Positions 1 to 6,310 of a stretch of DNA of 6,310 nt are shown piece by piece (positions within the stretch are counted from its first letter, which is position 1; every line of letters begins with the position of its first letter). The notes below the pieces were generated by a model. It was not told the DNA's origin, ran no database searches, and saw nothing but the letters and a program-made list of their open reading frames with translations. The DNA lies in the NCBI GenBank assembly GCA_016283945.1, contig JAEENW010000133.1, forward strand, positions 1 to 6,310, given 5' to 3'. This stretch comes from Bacillota bacterium. Lineage in GTDB: Bacteria; Bacillota; Clostridia; Peptostreptococcales; Anaerovoracaceae. A program made the position numbers and the translations under genes.

Positions 1-800
1 TTGTCATAAAAATAGCTTATGTAAGCCTCGAGGTACTGCCTGTTGACTCCCGTCTCTATGCAGTCGACGAGCTTGTCCCTCTGCGCTCTGAGCTTCTCGA
101 GCGAGTCCTCGTCTATCGGCCCCTTCATCGCTGCCGAGTAAGCTGAAAGAATGCCCTTCAGGCCTCTCGCGAAGGCGTCCTCGTCGTCCGTGATGATCTG
201 CGCGGGCCATACTGTGAAGTCGCTGATGTTCTCGACAGACCTCTGCGTGAGCGGGTCGTAGGTCCTCAGGGAGTCGAGTTCCTCGTCGAAGAACTCCGCC
301 CTGACCGGATAATCGCTGCCCGGGCAGTAGATGTCTATGATATCGCCCCTGACGGCAAACTGTCCCTCCGCCTCGGCGGCGGCTTCGCGCTCGTAGCCCA
401 TGGAGGAGAGGGAGCTTATGAGGGCGCCGCGCACGTAGCTCCTGCCGAGCTCGAGGCGCACGACCCTGGAGGTGTAGACCTCGGGAGGCGGAAGCTTCTT
501 CAGGGTGCCGAGCACCGGGGCGACGACCACGCAGGGCTCGCCCGAGTTTAGGGCGCTGAGCACTCTCAGCCTGCCGGAGAGCTCGCCCGTGCTCTTGGCC
601 TCGTACCTCAGGCCAGCGGCGTCCTGATCTGGAAGCACCAGAGTCCTGACGCGCGAAAAAAAGGACAGGTCTCCCGCTATGCGCGCGGCTCTCGATGCCG
701 TAGCGCATATGATGAGCCCCTGTCCCGGCGTCTTTTCTATGAGCTTCGCGGCTATATAGGCCGACCTGCTGTCTGAGATCCCGGTGTAATTGATCTTCAC
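1..800 (-). CDS. mfd: Transcription-repair coupling factor Mfd, N-terminal part (runs off the window)
   Basis: Mfd is a large cytoplasmic ATPase that removes RNA polymerase stalled at DNA lesions and recruits UvrA. Only the first 266 codons are present; the rest lies beyond position 1. The visible part matches the UvrB-like module: a degenerate first half with a conserved RL..L helix (about residues 73-83), then GQFAVRGDIIDIY at 146-158 followed by PVRAEFFDEELDSLRTYD and TQRS up to about 188, which is the typical Mfd/UvrB domain 2 signature. A helix and QYLEAYISYFYD near 255-266 resemble the Mfd segment after it. I chose GTG at 800 because it overlaps the pth stop (GTGA) and gives a sensible N-terminus (MKINYTGISD); the next in-frame ATG, codon 134, lies too far inside. 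A purine-rich GGAGCGGAG precedes it, with the last GGAG 11 bases from the start. Helicase and RNA polymerase-binding domains are not visible. Confidence 0.93.
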   Translation of the reverse strand, partial: MKINYTGISDSRSAYIAAKLIEKTPGQGLIICATASRAARIAGDLSFFSRVRTLVLPDQDAAGLRYEAKSTGELSGRLRVLSALNSGEPCVVVAPVLGTLKKLPPPEVYTSRVVRLELGRSYVRGALISSLSSMGYEREAAAEAEGQFAVRGDIIDIYCPGSDYPVRAEFFDEELDSLRTYDPLTQRSVENISDFTVWPAQIITDDEDAFARGLKGILSAYSAAMKGPIDEDSLEKLRAQRDKLVDCIETGVNRQYLEAYISYFYD

Positions 801-1579
801 TTTTCTTCGCTCTCCGCTCCGCGGGAAGGTGCCTCAGGCGCCTGCGCCGGCGCGACGGTCTGCTGCTCAGGCGCGGCATTCTCTATCGCGTTCAGCGGCT
901 CAGGCGCAGCGCTCTCTGCCGCGCTCTGCTTCGGGGCTTCGTCCGGCTGCGGCGCCAGGCCGCGGCGCTCTTCGCCCGCGTCCGTGTCCTTCGCGCGCCT
1001 TCCGCGCTTCTCCCCTTCGGGCTTCCTGTTGTAGACGTTCATGGTCTGCTGCACGCCGCGCTCCACTATGGATACGCAGGCGTCGGCGGCCTCCTGAGCC
1101 GCCTTCGCGAGCAGCGGGCGCTCCTCCTCGGTCCATCTGGAGATGACGTACTTCTCGAGCGGGATGATCCCGTTCTTTCCGGTGCCTATCCTGACCCTCG
1201 GGAAGCCGTCGGTACCGAGCTGGTAGATCACGGAGCGCATGCCGTTGTGCGTTCCGGCGCTGCCCTTCGCCCTGATCCTGATCGCACCGGGCTCCAGGTC
1301 GATGTCGTCGTAGATGATGACGATGTTCTCGGGAGGGATCTTGTAATAGTCGGCGATGGGCTTCACGGCTTCGCCGCTGAGGTTCATGTAGGTCTGCGGC
1401 TTGACGAGTATGATCTTCTCGCGCCCTATCCTGGCCTCGCCCGTGAGCGCGCGGAACTTGAGCGTCCTTACGGAGACGCCCAGCTTGTCAGCGAGTATGT
1501 CAAGGGCGATGAAGCCCATGTTGTGCCTGGTCGCCTCGTACTCCCTGCCGGGGTTGCCGAGGCCGCAGATCATGTACAT
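797..1579 (-). CDS. pth: Peptidyl-tRNA hydrolase with a C-terminal low-complexity extension
   Basis: Pth cleaves the ester bond of peptidyl-tRNA released from stalled ribosomes, recycling tRNA in the cytosol. All key residues are present: GLGNPG at 6-11 (Asn9), catalytic His19 in TRHNMGF, Asn66 in TYMNLSGE, Asp92 in YDDIDLEPG and Asn112 in GSAGTHNGMRS. The catalytic domain ends near residue 185 (MNVYNR), the usual family length. A further 75 residues follow: a basic stretch (KRGRRAK, 191-197), then an Ala/Pro/Glu/Gln-rich region ending in GAESEEK. The tail is taken as real because the frame stays open and mfd starts on its stop codon. The start is ATG 1579, giving the typical MYxIxGLGNPG opening; Met3 is possible. 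An AAGAGGA at 1591-1597 lies 11 bases upstream, rather far for a ribosome binding site. The gene sits 138 bases after prs and overlaps mfd by 4 bases. Confidence 0.97.
   Translation of the reverse strand: MYMICGLGNPGREYEATRHNMGFIALDILADKLGVSVRTLKFRALTGEARIGREKIILVKPQTYMNLSGEAVKPIADYYKIPPENIVIIYDDIDLEPGAIRIRAKGSAGTHNGMRSVIYQLGTDGFPRVRIGTGKNGIIPLEKYVISRWTEEERPLLAKAAQEAADACVSIVERGVQQTMNVYNRKPEGEKRGRRAKDTDAGEERRGLAPQPDEAPKQSAAESAAPEPLNAIENAAPEQQTVAPAQAPEAPSRGAESEEK
800..1024 (-). other. Low-complexity C-terminal tail of Pth (residues 186-260)
   Basis: This part of pth encodes about 75 residues with no counterpart in the usual 185-195-residue enzyme. It begins basic (KPEGEKRGRRAKD), becomes mixed charge (AGEERR), and ends rich in Ala, Pro, Glu and Gln. 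No hydrophobic segment or known domain is visible, so it is probably disordered. The basic start could touch RNA; that is inference from composition only. Confidence 0.8.
865..923 (-). repeat. Imperfect tandem repeat inside the pth tail
   Basis: Two 26-base copies (865-890 and 898-923) begin GCTCAGGCGC on the plus strand and agree at 21 of 26 positions, offset by 33 bases. In the protein they give AAESAAPEP (220-228) and AIENAAPEQ (231-239), an 11-residue period. This suggests the tail grew by local duplication while staying in frame. Confidence 0.7.
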
Positions 1580-1597
1580 CAGAAACGCATTCCTCTT

Positions 1598-1631
1598 AAA
1601 AGATCCCGGGACGGCAAAGGCGGCCCGGGAT
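1598..1631 (-). terminator. Possible weak intrinsic terminator or attenuator between prs and pth
   Basis: On the minus strand, ATCCCGGG (1631-1624) and CCCGGGAT (1610-1603) form a perfect 8-bp GC-rich stem around a 13-base loop. It is followed by CTTTT (1602-1598). The T-run has only four bases, so termination would be partial at best. The hairpin ends 23 bases before the pth start codon and could also affect translation of pth. Confidence 0.35.
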
Positions 1632-1661
1632 ATTGAATTGCTTATGCTGCGGCGTGGCTTC

Positions 1662-1675
1662 GCGCACTGATGCGC
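1662..1675. repeat. Short inverted repeat in the prs-pth gap
   Basis: GCGCA (1662-1666) and TGCGC (1671-1675) are perfect inverted copies around a four-base CTGA. It is short and could be chance in GC-rich DNA, but it sits between two stronger hairpins in the same gap. Confidence 0.35.
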
Positions 1676-1693
1676 TGCGCCCGCCTGTTCTTC

Positions 1694-1709
1694 CCGCCCA
1701 CGCGGGCGG
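1694..1709. repeat. GC-rich hairpin just after prs
   Basis: CCGCCC (1694-1699) and GGGCGG (1704-1709) pair perfectly around a four-base loop, starting 8 bases after the prs stop codon. On the minus strand the stem is followed by GAAGAAC, with no T-run, so it is not a classical terminator. It could protect the 3' end of prs mRNA or mark a processing point; that is inference. Confidence 0.5.
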
Positions 1710-1717
1710 TACGTCCC

Positions 1718-2689
1718 TTAGGACTCGATCTTCTCCACGATGTCGAAGACCGGGGTGAGCGGGGTGTTGCTGAACACCCTCTGGATGATCTCCGCGAAGA
1801 CCGGCGCGACAGAGAGAGTCTTGATCTTGTCGCAGATCTTCTGATCCTGAACCTTGTTGGTGTTGAGCACGACCATCTCCTCGATGGCAGACTTCTGTAT
1901 CCTTTCAAAGGCCGGGCCGGAGAATACGCCGTGAGTCGCGCAGGCGTAAACGTGTGCGGCGCCCATGGCCTTGAGCGCGTCGGCGGCTCCGGTGATGGTG
2001 CCGGCGGTGTCGATCATGTCGTCGACGAGTATGCAGTTCTTGCCCTCGACGTCTCCGACTATGTTCATTATCTCAGCTACGTTGGCCTTGGGACGGCGCT
2101 TGTCGATGATCGCGATCGGGGCGTTGAGCAGGGACGCGAAGGTCCTGGTCCTCTTGACGCTGCCGTGGTCCGGCGAGACGATCACCACGTTGTCCATGTG
2201 TTTGTCCTCGAAGTACTTCTCGAGGAAGGGCTGGCCGATCATGTGGTCCACGGGGATGTTGAAGTAGCCCTGGATCTGCGGGGCGTGGAGGTCCATGGTG
2301 ATGACCCTGTCGGCGCCGGCGACGCTGATGATGTCGGCGACGAGCCTCGCGGTGAGCGGCTCCCTGGCCTTGGAGATCCTGTCCTGGCGTGCATATCCGA
2401 AGTACGGGATGACGGCGTTGATCCTTCCGGCGGACGCCCTCTTCATCGCGTCGATCATGATGCAGAGCTCCATGAGGTTCGTGTTTACGGGAGCGCCGGT
2501 CGACTGGATGATGAAGCAGTCGTAGCCTCTGACTGTCTCGCCGAGGCTGACGGAGACCTCACCGTCGCTGAACTTTCCGACCTTGCAGGCTCCGAGGGGC
2601 TTGCCTATGATCTGGGAGATCTCCTGCGCGAGCTCGGGGTTGCCGTTCCCGGCGAAGATCTTGAAATCCGAAAAGCATCCGTTCTTCAT
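1718..2689 (-). CDS. prs: Ribose-phosphate pyrophosphokinase (PRPP synthetase)
   Basis: Prs transfers pyrophosphate from ATP to ribose 5-phosphate, making PRPP for purine, pyrimidine, NAD, histidine and tryptophan synthesis. At 323 residues it is a normal class I length. Landmarks in order: FSDGE at 40-44; GYARQDR at 98-104, the ATP-binding loop; DLHAPQIQGYF at 133-143 with metal-binding His135; the catalytic flexible loop DKRRPKANVAE at 196-206 with Lys197 and Arg199; and the PRPP/ribose-phosphate loop VDDMIDTAGTIT at 222-233. The loop after RQDR reads ISKAREP instead of the common KARSREP, a mild oddity. The ATG at 2689 has a good ribosome binding site 7 bases upstream. The gene lies 70 bases after purR, behind its own likely promoter, and 138 bases before pth. 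It occupies the place where spoVG and glmU normally separate purR from prs. Confidence 0.98.
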   Translation of the reverse strand: MKNGCFSDFKIFAGNGNPELAQEISQIIGKPLGACKVGKFSDGEVSVSLGETVRGYDCFIIQSTGAPVNTNLMELCIMIDAMKRASAGRINAVIPYFGYARQDRISKAREPLTARLVADIISVAGADRVITMDLHAPQIQGYFNIPVDHMIGQPFLEKYFEDKHMDNVVIVSPDHGSVKRTRTFASLLNAPIAIIDKRRPKANVAEIMNIVGDVEGKNCILVDDMIDTAGTITGAADALKAMGAAHVYACATHGVFSGPAFERIQKSAIEEMVVLNTNKVQDQKICDKIKTLSVAPVFAEIIQRVFSNTPLTPVFDIVEKIES

Positions 2690-2696
2690 GTCGATT

Positions 2697-2702
2697 TCCT
2701 TT
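2697..2702 (-). promoter_or_regulatory. Ribosome binding site of prs
   Basis: AAAGGA on the minus strand ends 7 bases before the ATG at 2689. It is the clearest Shine-Dalgarno sequence in the window and fixes the prs start. Confidence 0.75.
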
Positions 2703-2728
2703 CGTGGGTATGTATGGGACGCGGTTTT

Positions 2729-2756
2729 TGTCCCGCCCTCTCGGAAGGCGGGGACA
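2729..2756 (-). promoter_or_regulatory. Hairpin in the prs 5' leader
   Basis: On the minus strand TGTCCCCGCC (2756-2747) pairs with GGCGGGACA (2737-2729) with one unpaired C, around a nine-base loop. It begins only a few bases after the predicted -10 box, so it would sit at the very 5' end of the prs transcript. It is followed by AAAAAC rather than T residues, so it is not a terminator for this strand. A 5'-end stem could protect the mRNA from decay; this role is inferred. Confidence 0.5.
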
Positions 2757-2758
2757 GT

Positions 2759-2767
2759 ATTATATCA
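2759..2767 (-). promoter_or_regulatory. Extended -10 promoter element for prs
   Basis: The minus strand reads TGATATAAT, a perfect TGn plus TATAAT extended -10 for the housekeeping sigma factor. It overlaps the purR stop codon (TAA at 2762-2760) and stands out in GC-rich DNA. No good TTGACA-like -35 lies 16-18 bases upstream, as is common with extended -10 promoters. Transcription would start near 2752, giving a leader of about 60 bases before prs. Confidence 0.55.
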
Positions 2768-3569
2768 CGGCTCGGTTGATATCTATAGAGATATTTTTAT
2801 CTTCGTCGCCATTCATCAAAAGAAGCGGGGTGAAGCTCTTGATCTTCTTGTTCTCGAGGCCTCCGGAGACCACGACCACTCCGACTCCGGCAGCCGTGGC
2901 GCCGAACTCGGCGAGCATGTCCTGGATGCCCTTGATGCTTCCGCCTCCGCGCATGAAGTCGTCGATGATTATAGCCCTGGCGCCCTGCTTGATCGCGCGC
3001 TTGGAGACGCTCATCTGCTGTATCCTGTCCGCGGAGCCGCTGAAGTAGTTGATGCTGACGGTAGAGCCCTCGGAGACCCTGCTCTCGCGCCTTATGACGG
3101 CGAGCGGAAGCCCGAGGAGCTCCGCCGTGAAGAGCGCGATTCCTATGCCCTTGGTCTCGACTGTGATGATCATGTCGGCGTCGAGGCAGGCGAACTGCTT
3201 GGCGAAGATCCTCGCCACGCCCTTGACCGTCTCGGGGTCGAACATGATGTCGGAGAGGTATAGGAAGCCGCTCCCGAGCACCCTGTCGGGCTCGAGGAAC
3301 CTCGCCCTGAGCCTTTCGAGTATCCTAAGGCTCTCCTCTTTGGAAACGTAGGGAACGTAACGGACCCCGCCCTTGGTGCCCGATGTGGTCTCGAGGTATC
3401 CGAGGCCGGAGCTCTCCATGGCTGTGCGGACCAGCTTGATGTCGTCGCTGATGCTCGACTTGGCGCAGCCGAAGCGGTCTGCGAAATACCCGAGCGAGAA
3501 ATCTCTGTTCGGGTTCTCCGTGAGGAGGTGGGTTATGGCGGCTGCCCGCTCTGCTTTCTTCATAGTCAT
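2760..3569 (-). CDS. purR: Pur operon regulator PurR (winged helix plus PRTase-like domain)
   Basis: Gram-positive PurR controls purine synthesis genes and senses PRPP through a catalytically inactive phosphoribosyltransferase domain. The 269 residues match the family in size (Bacillus PurR is about 285). The N-terminal winged helix spans about 1-73, with a helix-turn-helix around FADRFGCAKSSISDDIKLVR (29-48). The PRTase fold follows, with VETKGIGIA at 137-145 and the PRPP-binding loop IIDDFMRGGGSI at 201-212. This is not the LacI-type PurR of E. coli. Two starts are close together (ATG 3569 and, two codons on, ATG 3563); neither has a clear Shine-Dalgarno sequence, so translation may depend on coupling with murC, whose stop lies 7 bases upstream. 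Its last codons hold a probable prs promoter. Whether it represses or activates, and which genes, cannot be read here. Confidence 0.95.
   Translation of the reverse strand: MTMKKAERAAAITHLLTENPNRDFSLGYFADRFGCAKSSISDDIKLVRTAMESSGLGYLETTSGTKGGVRYVPYVSKEESLRILERLRARFLEPDRVLGSGFLYLSDIMFDPETVKGVARIFAKQFACLDADMIITVETKGIGIALFTAELLGLPLAVIRRESRVSEGSTVSINYFSGSADRIQQMSVSKRAIKQGARAIIIDDFMRGGGSIKGIQDMLAEFGATAAGVGVVVVSGGLENKKIKSFTPLLLMNGDEDKNISIDINRAVI
2779..2794. promoter_or_regulatory. AT-rich palindrome in the -35 area of the prs promoter
   Basis: ATATCT (2779-2784) and AGATAT (2789-2794) are perfect inverted copies around ATAG. The site lies in the last codons of purR, centred about 34 bases before the predicted start of prs transcription, so a bound protein would meet RNA polymerase. 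It does not look like the CGAA-centred PurBox known from Bacillus. A role as operator is inferred from position only. Confidence 0.3.
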
Positions 3570-3576
3570 TTCAGCA

Positions 3577-4952
<1,376 letters not shown>

Positions 4953-4953
<1 letters not shown>

Positions 4954-6310
4954 CAGCGCTCCATAGCCGCCTCTACGCGGCTTCTGACCTGTTCGGTCCC
5001 CATAATCTGCTGAACGGTCCACAGGTCGGGCGAGTTGGCCCTTCCGGTGACCGCGATCCTGATAACGCTGCTAACGTGGCCGACGTGGCCCTTGTAGCTC
5101 GCGGGATCCTTCTTGTAGTCCTTGGGCTTGGCAGCGTAGCCGAGCTCGACAGCGAGGTCCCTGACCTTGCCGAACCAGGCGCTGTTGTCGTCCGAGGGGT
5201 CGTAGCTCTCGAGGTATCTCCTGAGGATCTCCTTCCTGTCCGCGGCCGCCTCGGCAGGCCACTCGCTCTCGTACTCGAAGCACTCGTCGAAGAAGTACTT
5301 TATGAAGGCGAAGATCTGCTCGGCGTAGACCAGGTCCTTTCTGGGCTTCTCGCCGGTGCGGTCGATATCGAAGATCTTCAGCATCTTCTCCTCGTCGGCC
5401 CTGAACAGAGCCGCGATGTCGGGATGGAAGCCGTCCGCCCACTCGAGCATGAAGTCGAGGATCTCGCGGGAGCTCTTCCTCGCGAGCACCTCCTTGGAAA
5501 CGTCGTTGAGCTTGTTGATGTCGAAGAAGGTGCCGGAGCTGCTCATCTTGGAGAGCCTGAAGTCGAAGCCGTCCATGGAGGCGTCCGGATTCGCGCTCCT
5601 CCACTCCTCGTAGTCGGAGTTGAGTATGGTCATGAGGTACTCCCTGACAGCCTCGGGGAAGTAACCCATCTGCTTGTAGTAGCCAAGCGAGAGCTCGGGA
5701 TCCTTGCGCTTGGAGAGCTTGCGCTTCTGCCCTGTCTCCTCGTCGACCTTCATGAGGACGGTATTGTGAGCATAGACCGGATGGTCCCAGCCCATGCCCT
5801 CGAAGAGCTGGACGTGGATGGGGAGCGACGGCATCCACTCCTCGCCTCTGACGACGTGGCTCACCCTCATGAGGTGATCGTCGACGACGTGCGCGAAGTG
5901 ATAGGTCGGAAGGCCTATGGTCTTGAGGATGACCACGTCCTGGATGTTCTCCGGCATGGAGATCTCTCCGCGGATCGCGTCCTCGACCTTGAAGTACCTG
6001 GAAGGATCGCCCCAGGAGCGGAGCCTGATGACGGGCTTCTCGCCGGCGGCGAGCCTCGCCTCGACCTCCTCGTAGCTGAGGTCCCTGTGCTTGGCGTATT
6101 CGCCGTAGATGCCCGGAGTGATCTTCGCGGCGGTCTGAGCCTCGCGGATCCCGGCAATCTCCTCCTCGCTCATGAAGCAGGGGTAAGCCTTGCCCTGCTC
6201 TATGAGATACTTGGCGCAGGCCTTGTAGATGCTGCCCCTCTGGCTCTGCCAGTAGGGACCGTAATCGCCGGTCTCACCTTCCTTACCCGCTCCCTCGTCG
6301 AAGCGGACTC
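4953..6310 (-). CDS. gltX: Glutamate--tRNA ligase, C-terminal part (start outside the window)
   Basis: GltX charges tRNA with glutamate using ATP; the product feeds translation. The visible 451 codons enter at the window edge with VRFDEGAGKEGETGDYGPYW and run to a TGA at 4955-4953. The N-terminal HIGH motif is outside. Inside are the class I catalytic-domain segments YGPYWQSQR and YLIEQGKAYPCF, then GLPTYHFAHVVDDH and RGEEW, and the KMSKS-equivalent KLSKR (5720-5706) followed by KDPELSLGYY. The remaining 250 or so residues form the helical anticodon-binding region. The wording after KLSKRKDP resembles the longer clostridial GluRS type. An internal ATG at 6173 is not the start, because GluRS-like sequence continues upstream of it without a stop. 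Whether the enzyme also charges tRNA-Gln cannot be judged. It leads directly into murC. Confidence 0.97.
4959..4962 (-). promoter_or_regulatory. Ribosome binding site that decides the murC start
   Basis: GGAG on the minus strand lies 5 bases before ATG 4953, inside the last codons of gltX. It supports this start over the in-frame ATG at 5022, which would overlap gltX by about 70 bases. Confidence 0.6.

Noticed and set aside
4..879. Minus-strand open frame of 291 codons
   Set aside because: Its product is Arg/Ala/Gly-rich with no family likeness, and it is out of frame with mfd, which shows a clear Mfd/UvrB domain signature over the same bases.
1628..1650. Promoter for pth in the AT-rich patch of the prs-pth gap
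   Set aside because: CAATAT-like sequences are present but no convincing -10/-35 pair with proper spacing could be found.
2729..2756. Intrinsic terminator after purR
   Set aside because: On the transcribed strand the hairpin is followed by AAAAAC, not T residues; on the plus strand no gene ends here.
2690..2759. PurBox (CGAA-type operator) before prs
   Set aside because: CGAA and TTCCG fragments exist but not as two properly spaced inverted PurBox arms.
1670..2779. Plus-strand open frame of 369 codons opposite prs
   Set aside because: It mirrors prs codons; the product is Asp/Val/Gly-rich and unlike any known protein. GC-ending codons on the opposite strand keep the frame open.
4954..5022. 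Longer murC start at ATG 5022
   Set aside because: It would add 23 residues unlike MurC, overlap gltX by 70 bases and ignore the well-placed GGAG before ATG 4953.
5071..5838. Minus-strand open frame of 255 codons inside gltX
   Set aside because: Out of frame with the GluRS sequence, which carries KLSKR and the neighbouring motifs; the alternative product is low-complexity Arg/Gln/Leu.

Overview
The window is an ordinary but informative housekeeping gene cluster, and every gene in it lies on the minus strand. Read in the direction of transcription (high to low coordinates) the order is gltX (3' part only), murC, purR, prs, pth, mfd (5' part only). The organism looks like a GC-rich member of the Clostridia (Bacillota); GC is roughly 60% by eye. 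The evidence is a PurR of the Gram-positive winged-helix/PRTase type, clostridial-style wording in MurC (TEACEYMDSF), Pth (GSAGTHNGMRS) and Prs (VDDMIDTAGT), and the purR-prs-pth-mfd order, which is a thinned version of the well-known Bacillus/Clostridium purR-spoVG-glmU-prs-(ctc)-pth-mfd arrangement. Genus cannot be read from the window.

Layout. 6310-4953: C-terminal 451 codons of glutamyl-tRNA synthetase, including its KLSKR signature. 4953-3577: murC, joined to gltX by a one-base TGATG stop/start overlap. 3569-2760: purR, 7 bases after murC. 2759-2690: a short gap with the best regulatory signals in the window: a perfect extended -10 (TGATATAAT) overlapping the purR stop codon, an AT-rich palindrome in the -35 area, a GC hairpin at the predicted 5' end of the transcript, and a good ribosome binding site for prs. 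2689-1718: prs. 1717-1580: a 138-base gap with three inverted repeats, one resembling a weak terminator just before pth. 1579-797: pth, with an unusual Ala/Pro/Glu-rich C-terminal tail of about 75 residues. 800-1: the start of mfd, which begins at a GTG overlapping the pth stop by four bases (GTGA).

Functionally the genes cover tRNA charging (gltX), peptidoglycan precursor synthesis (murC), purine regulation (purR), PRPP supply (prs), recycling of peptidyl-tRNA (pth) and transcription-coupled repair (mfd). Tight spacing suggests one long operon with at least one internal promoter before prs. PurR proteins of this family sense PRPP, the product of Prs, so the purR-prs neighbourhood links a sensor to the source of its ligand. 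No mobile element, CRISPR array, RNA gene or evidently new multi-gene system was seen. The points worth a second look are the Pth tail, the regulatory cluster before prs, the lost spoVG/glmU block and the prs-pth hairpins.
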